Below the pieces are notes generated by a model that was not told the origin of the DNA, did not search any database, and worked only from the letters and a program-made list of their open reading frames with translations. This document shows, piece after piece, positions 1-6,497 of a DNA stretch of 14,204 bases. Source of the DNA: UBA11524 sp051886675 (GTDB taxonomy: Bacteria; Bacillota; Clostridia; Christensenellales; Aristaeellaceae); assembly GCA_051886675.1 (NCBI GenBank), contig JBJEYH010000263.1:1-14204 (forward strand), given 5' to 3'. Each line of letters opens with the position of its first letter. The stretch's first letter is position 1. Position numbers and translations under genes: made by a program.

Positions 1-1012
1 AGCCCGCGCCGCCCTGGGGACGGGGCGCGAAATTGCCCTGGGGACGGGCAGCCTGACCCGCGGCCTGCCCATTGGCAGGACGGGCAAAGCCCTGGCCCTG
101 GGGATTCGCCGGACGCCCATAGGGGCCCTGCGGATTGGCGGGGCGGCCATAGGGGCCCTGGGGATTCGCCGGACGCCCATAGGGGCCCTGCGGGTTCGCG
201 GGGCGGCCATAGGGGCCCTGGGGATTCGCCGGACGGCCGTAGGGGCCGGCAGGCCGGGCGCCGGGCTGACCGGGCTGGGCCGGCTGCGCGGGCCGCGGGG
301 GCCGGATCACGTTGGGCGCCAGGCCAACGGGCTTGGGCGGCGGCGTCTGCTGGCCGGGGCGGCTGATGATCTGCCCGATGGCGGGCTTCTTCTCAGCGGG
401 CCGGGCGGCAGGCTCAGCCTTGGGCTCGGCGGGCTTGGGCGCTTCCTTGGCGGCAGGCGCGGGCTCGGCCTTGGGCTCGGCGGGCCGGGGCGCTTCTTTC
501 GCGGCGGGCGCGGGCTCGGCCTTGGGCTCAGCGGGCTTGGGCGCTTCCTTCGCGGCGGGCGCGGGCGCGGCCTTGGGCTCGGCGGGCTTGGGCGCTTCCT
601 TCACGGCGGGCGCGGGCTCGGCCTTGGCCTCGGCGGGCCGGGGCGCTTCCTTCGCGGCGGGCGCAGGCTCGGCCTTGGGGGCCGGCTTCTCGGCAGGCTT
701 CTGGGGCGCGGCAGCTTCCTCCGCCCGGGCCTTCTGCTGGGCCTCGGCGGCCTGAGCCGCGGCTACCTGAGCCTTCTCCTCCTCGTCCAGCATGGTGAAG
801 GCCTTCGAATGGGAGCTGATGACCTTCTGCTGCTCTTCGCGGCGGAGCCTTGCAGCCTGCTCCTCCTGCTTGCGGACAAAGCCGTCACGCACCTCGCGCA
901 GGCTCCTGACCAGCGCGTCGGCGCTCTTGCGCACCCGGGTAGCGTCGCCCAGCACCTTCGCGGCGTCCTGGGCCAGTTCCTTGGTGGCATCCTTCAGTTT
1001 CACTTTCGTCAT
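1..1012 (-). CDS. infB: Translation initiation factor IF-2, N-terminal part (cut by window edge)
   Basis: IF-2 is the GTPase that brings initiator tRNA to the 30S subunit. Only the first 337 codons are in the window; the G domain lies off the left edge, so the call rests on operon position (last after rimP-nusA-rnpM-ylxQ) and composition. The start ATG (1012-1010) overlaps the ylxQ stop as ATGA, which suggests translational coupling. The first ~90 residues are charged and helical (begins MTKVKLKDATKELAQDAAKV, later HSKAFTMLDEEE). Next comes an Ala/Pro/Lys/Glu linker with five 17-residue repeats, then a Pro/Gly/Arg/Gln/Asn stretch with five copies of YGRPANPQGP. Long low-complexity linkers are common in bacterial IF-2, but an orderly pair of repeat arrays is less usual. 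The frame looked free of stops in the parts I read, which include the first and last segments and both repeat arrays. Confidence 0.85.
   Translation of the reverse strand, partial: MTKVKLKDATKELAQDAAKVLGDATRVRKSADALVRSLREVRDGFVRKQEEQAARLRREEQQKVISSHSKAFTMLDEEEKAQVAAAQAAEAQQKARAEEAAAPQKPAEKPAPKAEPAPAAKEAPRPAEAKAEPAPAVKEAPKPAEPKAAPAPAAKEAPKPAEPKAEPAPAAKEAPRPAEPKAEPAPAAKEAPKPAEPKAEPAARPAEKKPAIGQIISRPGQQTPPPKPVGLAPNVIRPPRPAQPAQPGQPGARPAGPYGRPANPQGPYGRPANPQGPYGRPANPQGPYGRPANPQGPYGRPANPQGQGFARPANGQAAGQAARPQGNFAPRPQGGAG
94..243 (-). repeat. Five 30-bp in-frame repeats in the infB linker
   Basis: Five tandem 30-bp units encode the decapeptide YGRPANPQGP. They differ mostly at synonymous positions (for example ggattggcg, ggattcgcc and gggttcgcg for the Ala-Asn-Pro part). 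A degenerate sixth unit (YGRPANPQGQGFARPANGQ) follows towards the left edge. The period is a multiple of three, so copy-number change would keep the frame. Confidence 0.9.
433..687 (-). repeat. Five 51-bp in-frame repeats in the infB linker
   Basis: Five tandem units start at 433, 484, 535, 586 and 637, exactly 51 bp apart. Each encodes a 17-residue unit close to EAPKPAEPKAEPAPAAK with K/R, P/A, E/A and A/V variants. The exact spacing points to tandem duplication within the gene. Confidence 0.9.
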
Positions 1013-1365
1013 TCGACGCTTGCACCCCCGCATTTATTTGCCGATTTCATTGGTTGATCCGGCGATGTGGCCGGAAGAATCCGCCTGATCTGTTCCGCCA
1101 GGCCGCCGCTGCTGACGGCCATGGCCACGCCCGGACGCCCCGTGGCCTCGTACAGAAGCCCTTCGGGCAGCTCGCCCAGGGGAACGCCCGCATGCATGCA
1201 TGCGCTGTGGTATTTGTCCCGGGTCGCCCGCGACGCGCCGCCGTCCAGCAGCAGCACCCCGCAGCTCCCCTGCCGGATGGCCTTCAGGCAGCCGTCCTCG
1301 CCGAACACTGCCTGCCGGGCCCGCACGCACAGACCCATCAGCCCCCGGAGCTTTCCTTCATCCAA
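1009..1365 (-). CDS. ylxQ: L7Ae-family RNA-binding protein YlxQ
   Basis: A 118-residue protein of the L7Ae/L30e/S12e/Gadd45 fold, which in this operon slot is the Firmicutes YlxQ protein (a kink-turn RNA binder of unclear cellular role). The N-terminal half fits the family: GLCVRARQAVFGEDGCLKAI, then VLLLDGGASRATRDKYHSAC, with the usual helix-strand pattern and a small residue patch before the RNA-contact helix. The start is taken as TTG at 1365-1363 because a GGAGG lies about 11 nt upstream inside the end of rnpM, and the nearby ATG at 1361 is out of frame. An internal ATG at residue 10 is a possible shorter start. It lies 3 bp after rnpM and overlaps the infB start by 4 bp. The ~20-residue C-terminal tail looks unstructured. 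Confidence 0.85.
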   Translation of the reverse strand: MDEGKLRGLMGLCVRARQAVFGEDGCLKAIRQGSCGVLLLDGGASRATRDKYHSACMHAGVPLGELPEGLLYEATGRPGVAMAVSSGGLAEQIRRILPATSPDQPMKSANKCGGASVE

Positions 1366-1368
1366 CGC

Positions 1369-1656
1369 TTACGTCGCCTCCGTCCGGGGCGGCAGCTCCG
1401 CCAGGGCCTTCGCCAATGCGTCGGCCACCTCCGGGGTCAGGGCCGTCTCCAGCTGACGCTCCAGCTGCTTCTGCTTGATGGCCCGCTTCAGGCACGCTTC
1501 GCTCCGGCAGACGTAGGCGCCCCGGCCGGGCTTCTTGCCCACCGGATCCATGGAGACCACGCCCTCGGGCGAGCGCACCACCCGGATCAGCTCCTTCTTG
1601 GGCTTCATCTCCCGGCAGCCCACGCACATGCGCATGGGGATCTTCTTCGGTTTCAT
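1369..1656 (-). CDS. rnpM: RNase P modulator RnpM (YlxR, DUF448)
   Basis: A 95-residue YlxR-family protein. The family is a small RNA-binding protein, recently linked in Bacillus to RNase P control and renamed RnpM (from memory). The hallmark pattern is present: MRMCVGCREMKPKKELIRVV near the N-terminus, then GRGAYVC at residues 44-50. Four cysteines (C11, C14, C50, C55) could form a metal site. A C-terminal basic helix (CLKRAIKQKQLERQL) follows. The ATG at 1656-1654 has a GGGAGG about 12 nt upstream. It sits 36 bp after nusA and 3 bp before ylxQ, so it is surely co-transcribed with them. Confidence 0.93.
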   Translation of the reverse strand: MKPKKIPMRMCVGCREMKPKKELIRVVRSPEGVVSMDPVGKKPGRGAYVCRSEACLKRAIKQKQLERQLETALTPEVADALAKALAELPPRTEAT

Positions 1657-1692
1657 TCCGCTCTGCTTCCTCCCGATTTCCTCAAGCCCCGC

Positions 1693-2856
1693 TTACAGGG
1701 TATCGTCCTCATCGGCGGGCAGATCCGCCGGGAACAGGTCCCTGTCGTCGATCATGGGCACAGTCTCCACAGGCTCGTCCACCATGTCGGTCATTTCCGC
1801 CGCCTGGGACTGGGACTTGATGTCGATCTTCCAGCCGGTGAGCTTGGCGGCCAGGCGGGCGTTCTGGCCCTCCTTGCCGATGGCCAGGGACAGCTGATTG
1901 TCCGGCACCACCACGCGGCAGGCCTTCTCGTTCTCCGCCACGAAGACGCTCAGCACATGCGCCGGATTCAGCGCGTTGGCCACGAATTCCGCCGGATCGC
2001 TGCTCCACTTGATGATGTCGATCTTCTCGCCCTTGAGCTCGGTCACCACGCGGTCCACGCGGCTGCCCCGCTGACCCACGCACGCGCCCACCGGATCGAT
2101 CATCATGTCCGAGGAATGCACCGCCATCTTGGTGCGGCTGCCGGCCTCGCGGGCGATGGACTTGATCGTCACCGTGCCCGCAGCGATTTCCGGCACCTCC
2201 ATCTCGAACAGGCGCTTGACCAGGTTGGGATGGATGCGGCTCACCCGCACCTGCGGCCCCCGGGGACCCACCGGGCCCGAGCGGTGCACCTCCAGCACGT
2301 AGACCTTGATGTGGTCGTCGTCATGGAGCACCTCGCCGGGGATCATCTCGTTGAGTTCCAGCACGCCCTCGGTGCGGCCCAGCTCCACATACACGGCCTT
2401 GGGCTCCACCCGCTGCACGATGGCGGTGAGAATCTCGCTTTCCTTCTCGATATACTCGTCGTAGATCTTGCCCCGCTCCGCCTCGCGGATGCGCTGCATG
2501 ATCACCTGCTTGGCCGTCTGGGCCGCCACCCGCAGGAAGCCCTTGGGCGTCACGTCCACCTCGGCGATGTCGCCCATCTGGTAGCTGGGCCGGATGGCCT
2601 GGGCATCCTCCAGGGTGATCTGGTTGCCGGGCTCCTCCACCTCGGGGACGATCAGCTTCCGCGCGTAGACATGGGCCACGCCGTCGGTGCGGCTGACGGT
2701 CACCGCCAGGTTGTTGGGCACCGGCACGCCCTTGGGCAGGTTCTTGCGGTAGGCCGCCTTCAGCGCCTCCTCGATGGTGGCGAAAAGCATCTCCTCGCTG
2801 ATTTCCTTCTCCTTGGCCAGGAGCTTGATTGCCTCAATAACTTCCGATTTTGCCAT
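1693..2856 (-). CDS. nusA: Transcription termination/antitermination factor NusA
   Basis: NusA binds RNA polymerase and nascent RNA and modulates pausing, termination and antitermination. The chosen ATG (2856) gives 387 residues beginning MAKSEVIEAIKLLAKEKEIS; the frame is open 16 codons further upstream, but the family start aligns at this Met. The order of domains is visible: polymerase-binding NTD (1-125, with EEALKAAYRKN), S1 domain (~139-205, including VYVELGRTEGVL), KH1 (~205-280, GQRG at 261-264) and KH2 (~283-350, GKEG at 327-330 in NQLSLAIGKEGQNARLAAKL). The acidic tail is short, as in Gram-positive NusA, and the extra AR repeats of proteobacterial NusA are absent. The gene lies 72 bp after rimP, with no convincing promoter in between. 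Confidence 0.97.
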   Translation of the reverse strand: MAKSEVIEAIKLLAKEKEISEEMLFATIEEALKAAYRKNLPKGVPVPNNLAVTVSRTDGVAHVYARKLIVPEVEEPGNQITLEDAQAIRPSYQMGDIAEVDVTPKGFLRVAAQTAKQVIMQRIREAERGKIYDEYIEKESEILTAIVQRVEPKAVYVELGRTEGVLELNEMIPGEVLHDDDHIKVYVLEVHRSGPVGPRGPQVRVSRIHPNLVKRLFEMEVPEIAAGTVTIKSIAREAGSRTKMAVHSSDMMIDPVGACVGQRGSRVDRVVTELKGEKIDIIKWSSDPAEFVANALNPAHVLSVFVAENEKACRVVVPDNQLSLAIGKEGQNARLAAKLTGWKIDIKSQSQAAEMTDMVDEPVETVPMIDDRDLFPADLPADEDDTL

Positions 2857-2928
2857 GTTCTTTCTATCCGCCTTCCGAGAGATATTGTATGCATTCCCTG
2901 TCATCCCGCATGCCGGGGACGGCGGGGG

Positions 2929-3408
2929 TTATTCCGACAGGTCGACGCTTTCCACGCCCTCCATGTCCACCACGGGCCGGATCAGCGCGCAGGCCTTGCG
3001 CAGAAGACGCTTCTCCGCGCCCCCGCAGTCCAGCACGATCTCGTCCCTGCTGTAGTCGGCCAGGATCCCCTGCAGCGTCTTGGCGCCGTCCATCTGCCGG
3101 AACAGGTGAACCTCCACCTCGCTGCCGATGGCCCGCTCAAAATCCCGGTCCTTCTTCAGGGGCCTGTCCACCCCCGGGGAGGATACCTCCAGGAAGTCGT
3201 AATCATACTGCTCCAGCTGCGGCTGGATGGCCCGGTGATAGGCCTCGCAGTCGTCCAGCGAAATCCCCTCGGGCTTGTCGATATAGATCCGCAGGTACTT
3301 GCCCGCGCCTTCCTTGTCCAGGCTCACGTCCACCAGCTCCAGGTTCATTCTGTCGGCCAGCGCCTGGCACCGGGGCGTGACCACCTGGGTCAGTTCCGCC
3401 TTCGGCAT
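2929..3408 (-). CDS. rimP: Ribosome maturation factor RimP
   Basis: RimP acts in maturation of the 30S subunit. The 159-residue protein has the two-domain layout of the family. The N-terminal domain carries LELVDVSLDKEGAGKYLRIYIDKPEGISLDDCEAYHRAI and the key signature LEVSSPGVDRPLKKDRDFERAIG at mid-protein; the C-terminal Sm-like domain follows. The ATG at 3408 is preceded by AAGGGGTG about 10 nt upstream. It is the first gene of the operon, about 247 nt downstream of the inferred transcription start. Length is typical of the family. Confidence 0.96.
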   Translation of the reverse strand: MPKAELTQVVTPRCQALADRMNLELVDVSLDKEGAGKYLRIYIDKPEGISLDDCEAYHRAIQPQLEQYDYDFLEVSSPGVDRPLKKDRDFERAIGSEVEVHLFRQMDGAKTLQGILADYSRDEIVLDCGGAEKRLLRKACALIRPVVDMEGVESVDLSE

Positions 3409-3655
3409 GGACAGCGTTCACCCCTTTTCTTCCACGATCTGGATGATTTTCCCATCAGGGCAACAGAAAAGAGTGGCCAACATCAGCCTGTGCAGCGCGG
3501 CATGCCAGGTCACGGGCACAAGGGGGCCCTGCCTGCTTCCTGCCCCTGCAGCGAGGCCATGTCCACTCTTCTACGTCGAACCCTTCTTTCATCAACAGCA
3601 ATGCGTCCTTGCGCTGCGCTGACGGCCGCGCCCGCCGGGCGCAATCCGTTCAGTC
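3409..3655 (-). promoter_or_regulatory. rimP-nusA operon leader with terminator-like structure
   Basis: The inferred 5' untranslated RNA is about 247 nt. Within it, AGAAGAGTGG (minus strand, 3572-3563) can pair with CCACTCTTTT (3476-3467): about 10 pairs including one G-T. The pairing extends through ACAT/ATGT with a small bulge. The arms enclose about 86 nt of GC-rich RNA that can fold further. The 3' arm runs into a T-rich stretch (TTTTCTGTTG). From memory, the Bacillus nusA operon is autoregulated by NusA-dependent termination in its leader. The position and shape here fit such an attenuator, but that function is inferred. Confidence 0.55.
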
Positions 3656-3661
3656 TGATTG

Positions 3662-3690
3662 AGTATACCACATCCCGCCCGGAAATACAA
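3662..3690 (-). promoter_or_regulatory. Sigma-A promoter of the rimP-nusA-rnpM-ylxQ-infB operon
   Basis: On the minus strand the -35 TTGTAT (3690-3685) and -10 TATACT (3667-3662) are separated by exactly 17 bp. The expected start is near 3655. No other comparable promoter was seen between here and infB. Confidence 0.8.
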
Positions 3691-3722
3691 GCGTTTTCCT
3701 GCGGCTCGGGAAGTTTTCTGCC

Positions 3723-3751
3723 TTGCCGGGGATCGCGGGGTATGCTACAAT
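3723..3751 (+). promoter_or_regulatory. Promoter of the radical SAM gene
   Basis: -35 TTGCCG (3723-3728), a 17-bp spacer and -10 TACAAT (3746-3751) with an extended TGC just before it. The expected start is near 3758, about 33 nt before the ATG. It diverges from the rimP operon promoter. Confidence 0.75.
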
Positions 3752-3790
3752 AGCGCTTGCCACAACCCATTGCGCAAGGAGCGATTGTTC

Positions 3791-4672
3791 ATGATGACCT
3801 GCAGCCTTTGTCCCCGCCGGTGCGGCGCGACGCGGGACGAGCATTCCGGCCACGGCTTCTGCCGCCTGCCCGAGGGCATGCTGATCGCCCGGGTGGCCCC
3901 CCACCTGTGGGAGGAGCCGCCCATCAGCGGCACGCGGGGCACGGGCGCGGTGTTCTTCAGCGGATGCACGCTGCGCTGCGCCTATTGCCAGAACGCCGAC
4001 ATCAGCCACCGCAACCTGGGCCGGCCCATGACCGTCCCTGAGCTTGCCGACAGCCTCCGCCGCCTGACCGACATGGGCATGCAGAGCATCAGCTTCATCA
4101 CCGCCACGCCCTACGTCCATCCCATCCTGGAGGCGCTGTCCCTCTACCGGCCGCCCCTGCCCCTGGTGTGGAATTCCTCCGGCTACGAAACCGTGGAAAC
4201 CCTTCGCCTGCTGGAGGGCGTCATCGACGTGTACCTGCCCGACCTCAAGCACCGCAGCGAGGCCATGGGCCGCCTGTGCGCCAAAGCCGGGGACTACTTC
4301 GCCGTGGCCAGCGCCGCCATCGCCGAGATGGTCCGCCAGACCGGCCTCCCCCAATACGGCGCGGACGGCGTCATGACCCGCGGCACCCTCATCCGCCACC
4401 TGATTCTCCCGGGGCTGACCAGCGAATCCATCGCCCTGCTGGACTGGATCCACGACAGCCTCCCCGCCGGCGTCCCCGTGAGCCTGATGCGCCAGTACAT
4501 CCCCTGCAACCACGTGGCCATCAAGGGCCTTGACCGGCCCATCACCCCCCGGGAGTACCGCCGCGTCCGCGATCACATGCTGGCCCTGGGGCTGCCGGGC
4601 TTCGTGCAGGAGAAGGCCGCGGCGTCGGCGGAGTTCGTTCCTCTGTTCGGACAGGACGAAAGCTACGTCTGA
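3791..4672 (+). CDS. PflX-like radical SAM protein (putative pyruvate formate-lyase activating enzyme relative)
   Basis: A 293-residue radical SAM enzyme. The cluster-binding motif CxxxCxxC is seen at C59, C63 and C66 (SGCTLRCAYCQN). An N-terminal cysteine-rich segment (C4, C7, C11, C24; CSLCPRRCGA) is typical of the PflX/COG1313 group, whose substrate is not firmly known. Later motifs include VWNSSGYE and DVYLPDLKH, which match the group's TIM-barrel strands. The frame is open back to 3659, but the promoter -10 lies at 3746, so the ATG at 3791 with AAGGAG 9 nt upstream is chosen; a second ATG follows directly. It appears monocistronic: degV has its own promoter. No terminator was seen after it. 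A link to pyruvate formate-lyase is not supported by any neighbour. Confidence 0.88.
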   Translation: MMTCSLCPRRCGATRDEHSGHGFCRLPEGMLIARVAPHLWEEPPISGTRGTGAVFFSGCTLRCAYCQNADISHRNLGRPMTVPELADSLRRLTDMGMQSISFITATPYVHPILEALSLYRPPLPLVWNSSGYETVETLRLLEGVIDVYLPDLKHRSEAMGRLCAKAGDYFAVASAAIAEMVRQTGLPQYGADGVMTRGTLIRHLILPGLTSESIALLDWIHDSLPAGVPVSLMRQYIPCNHVAIKGLDRPITPREYRRVRDHMLALGLPGFVQEKAAASAEFVPLFGQDESYV

Positions 4673-4730
4673 CAGCCCTGTTCCCCAGAAACGCGAACAA
4701 AGGTTCAACCGAACATCAACGGTCAAAGCC

Positions 4731-4759
4731 TTGAATTGCCCCCCCTGAAATGCTAAAAT
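4731..4759 (+). promoter_or_regulatory. Promoter of the degV-HAD operon
   Basis: -35 TTGAAT (4731-4736), a 17-bp spacer and an extended -10 TGC+TAAAAT (4754-4759). The predicted start near 4766 rules out the upstream in-frame ATG at 4758 as the degV start. Confidence 0.75.
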
Positions 4760-4799
4760 GAGGTTGATGAATCAAAGGCAGCATGAGCGAGGAGGGCGT

Positions 4800-5696
4800 A
4801 TGAAACAACCGCTTGGCATCCTGACCGACAGCCACAGCAGCATCTCTCCCGAGGCGGCGGATGCGCTGGGGGTACGGGTATTGCCCATGCCCTTTATGCT
4901 GGACGGTCAGACCTATCTGGAAAACGTGACGCTGAGCCGGGAGGCGTTTTTCGCCCGGCAGCGGGAGGGCGCGGAGATCGGCACCTCCCAGCCCGCGCCG
5001 GGGGACGTGACGGCCTTCTGGGACGCGGCGCTGGAGGACTATGAGCAGGTGGTGTACATTCCCCTGAGCAGCGGGCTGAGCGGCTCCTGCCAGACCGCCG
5101 TGATGCTCTCGCGGGAGGAGCCCTACCTGGGGCGGGTGTTCGTGGTGGACAACGGCCGGGTGGCCACGCCCCAGCACCGCTCCGTGCTGGACGCCATCGA
5201 GCTGATGCACAAAGGCTGCACCGCCGCGCAGATCCAGTCCGCGCTGGAAAAAGCCAAGGATGATTTCGTGGTCTACATCGCCGTGGAGACCCTCGACTAC
5301 CTGAAGAAGGGCGGGCGCATCACGCCCACCGTGGCCGCCGTGGGGACGCTTTTGCACATCAAGCCCGTGCTGAAGCTGGCCACCGGCAAGCTGGACAGCT
5401 TCAAGAAATGCCGCGGCATGGCCCGCGCCCGGGAAACCATGCTGGAGGCTATCCGCAGCGATCTGGCCATCCGCTTCCGGGACGCGCAGGCCAGGGGGCG
5501 GGTGCATCTGCTGGCCGCCACCTCCGCCGACGCGGAGGAAACCGCCCGCTGGGTCGCGCAGATCGAGGCTGCCTTCCCCGGCATGCCGGTGCTGTGCGAT
5601 CCGCTGTCGCTGGGGGTCAGCTGCCACGTGGGGCCCGGCGGACTGGGCGTAGGGCTCAGCGTCACGCCTGAGGTCCCCGGGGAGGTGCCGGCATGA
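4800..5696 (+). CDS. DegV-family fatty-acid-binding protein (FakB-like)
   Basis: A 298-residue DegV protein. The family binds a fatty acid in a pocket between two domains, and members called FakB deliver it to the kinase FakA for phosphorylation. Seen here: the opening GILTDSHSSISPEAADALGV, the lipid-head-group loop TSQPAPGD, PLSSGLSGSCQTA, the hallmark ETLDYLKKGGRI, and the C-terminal PLSLGVSCHVGPGGLGVG. The ATG at 4800 has GAGGAGGG just upstream (short spacing of 3-5 nt). It follows its own promoter and overlaps the next gene by ATGA. No FakA (DAK2-domain) gene is in the window, so the lipid partner and exact role are open. Some DegV proteins have no known kinase partner. Confidence 0.92.
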   Translation: MKQPLGILTDSHSSISPEAADALGVRVLPMPFMLDGQTYLENVTLSREAFFARQREGAEIGTSQPAPGDVTAFWDAALEDYEQVVYIPLSSGLSGSCQTAVMLSREEPYLGRVFVVDNGRVATPQHRSVLDAIELMHKGCTAAQIQSALEKAKDDFVVYIAVETLDYLKKGGRITPTVAAVGTLLHIKPVLKLATGKLDSFKKCRGMARARETMLEAIRSDLAIRFRDAQARGRVHLLAATSADAEETARWVAQIEAAFPGMPVLCDPLSLGVSCHVGPGGLGVGLSVTPEVPGEVPA

Positions 5697-6394
5697 AAGC
5701 GATTCTCTTCGACCTGGACGGCACCCTGCTTCCCATGGACACGGAGGCGTTCACCCGGGCGTACTTCGGCGCGCTGGCCAGGGAGGTCGCGCCCCTGGGG
5801 CTGAAGCCCGACGCGCTGATTGACGCCATCTGGGCCGGCACGAAGGCCATGGTGATCAACGACGGCTCCCGGCTGAACCGGGAAACCTTCTGGGAGGTCT
5901 TCACCGCCCGGACGGGCATGCCCCGGGAGACCGTCGAGCCGGTGTGCGACCGCTTCTATTCGGAAGGCTTCCACGCGGCCCGCAGCGCCACGGGCGCCAA
6001 CCCGCTGGCCCGGGAGGCGGTGCGTCAGGCGCGCCTGCACGCGGAGAAGGTCGCCCTGGCCACCAATCCGCTGTTCCCCGCGGCGGGGCAGGCCACCCGG
6101 CTGAGCTGGGTGGGGCTTGCGCCGGAGGACTTCGACCTGGTGACCGACTACAGCTCGGACGTGTACTGCAAGCCGAACCCCGCCTACTACACCGACGTAT
6201 GCCGCCGCCTGAACGTGTCCCCCGCCGACTGCCTGATGATCGGCAACGACGAGAACGAGGACATGTACGCCGCGTCCTCCCTGGGAATGCGCTGCTACCT
6301 GGTGACGGACTGCCTGCTGCCCAGCCGGGAGCATCCCTGGCAGGGCGAGCGCGGCGCCTTCGCCGACATGGTGGCCATGCTGAAAAGCCTGTAA
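5693..6394 (+). CDS. HAD-superfamily hydrolase
   Basis: A 233-residue HAD phosphatase-type protein. Motif I is DLDGT with nucleophile D7 and general acid D9. A helical cap follows (roughly residues 16-90). Motif II/III candidates are ALATNP and KPNPAYY (lysine), and motif IV is GNDENED. This layout resembles phosphoglycolate phosphatase/beta-phosphoglucomutase relatives, but the substrate cannot be read from sequence. The ATG overlaps the degV stop as ATGA, so the two are translationally coupled. A strong terminator follows within 10 bp of the stop, closing the two-gene operon. Confidence 0.88.
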   Translation: MKAILFDLDGTLLPMDTEAFTRAYFGALAREVAPLGLKPDALIDAIWAGTKAMVINDGSRLNRETFWEVFTARTGMPRETVEPVCDRFYSEGFHAARSATGANPLAREAVRQARLHAEKVALATNPLFPAAGQATRLSWVGLAPEDFDLVTDYSSDVYCKPNPAYYTDVCRRLNVSPADCLMIGNDENEDMYAASSLGMRCYLVTDCLLPSREHPWQGERGAFADMVAMLKSL

Positions 6395-6401
6395 CGCAAA
6401 G

Positions 6402-6447
6402 CCGCCCGCTTCTCCGCAGAAAAGGGAGAAGCGGGCGGGCTTTTTTT
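6402..6447 (+). terminator. Intrinsic terminator of the degV-HAD operon
   Basis: A perfect 14-bp GC-rich stem (6402-6415 with 6425-6438), a 9-nt loop, then seven T (6441-6447). In the opposite direction the stem is followed only by GGCTTTGCG, so it is mainly a plus-strand terminator. Confidence 0.93.
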
Positions 6448-6458
6448 GCGTGTTCAGG

Positions 6459-6485
6459 GCGCGGCATCTGCCGAATCCGCCGCGC
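6459..6485 (-). terminator. Hairpin after the ABC operon (weak terminator candidate)
   Basis: GCGCGGC/GCCGCGC form a perfect 7-bp stem with a 13-nt loop just past the stop of the 6498 gene. No T run follows on the minus strand, so it is not a standard intrinsic terminator. The larger 6402-6438 stem lies directly downstream and may help. Confidence 0.35.
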
Positions 6486-6497
6486 GGGGAGCAGGCG

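Noticed and set aside
312..755. Ala/Gly/Ser-rich plus-strand ORF of 147 codons
   Set aside because: It is the antisense of the infB 51-bp repeats; the minus-strand frame fits the operon and the ATGA coupling.
2857..2928. Internal promoter before nusA (TACAAT near 2882-2887)
   Set aside because: A -10-like TACAAT is present, but no -35 hexamer lies at 16-18 bp and the upstream gene is co-directional with no terminator.
1054..3753. 899-codon plus-strand frame opposite rimP-nusA-rnpM-ylxQ
   Set aside because: It is the antisense shadow of five well-recognised genes, rich in His/Arg/Leu, as expected for the reverse of GC-rich coding DNA.
3650..6334. Long minus-strand frames opposite the radical SAM, degV and HAD genes
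   Set aside because: These are His/Gly/Val-rich shadows; the plus-strand proteins show catalytic and family motifs, promoters and a terminator.
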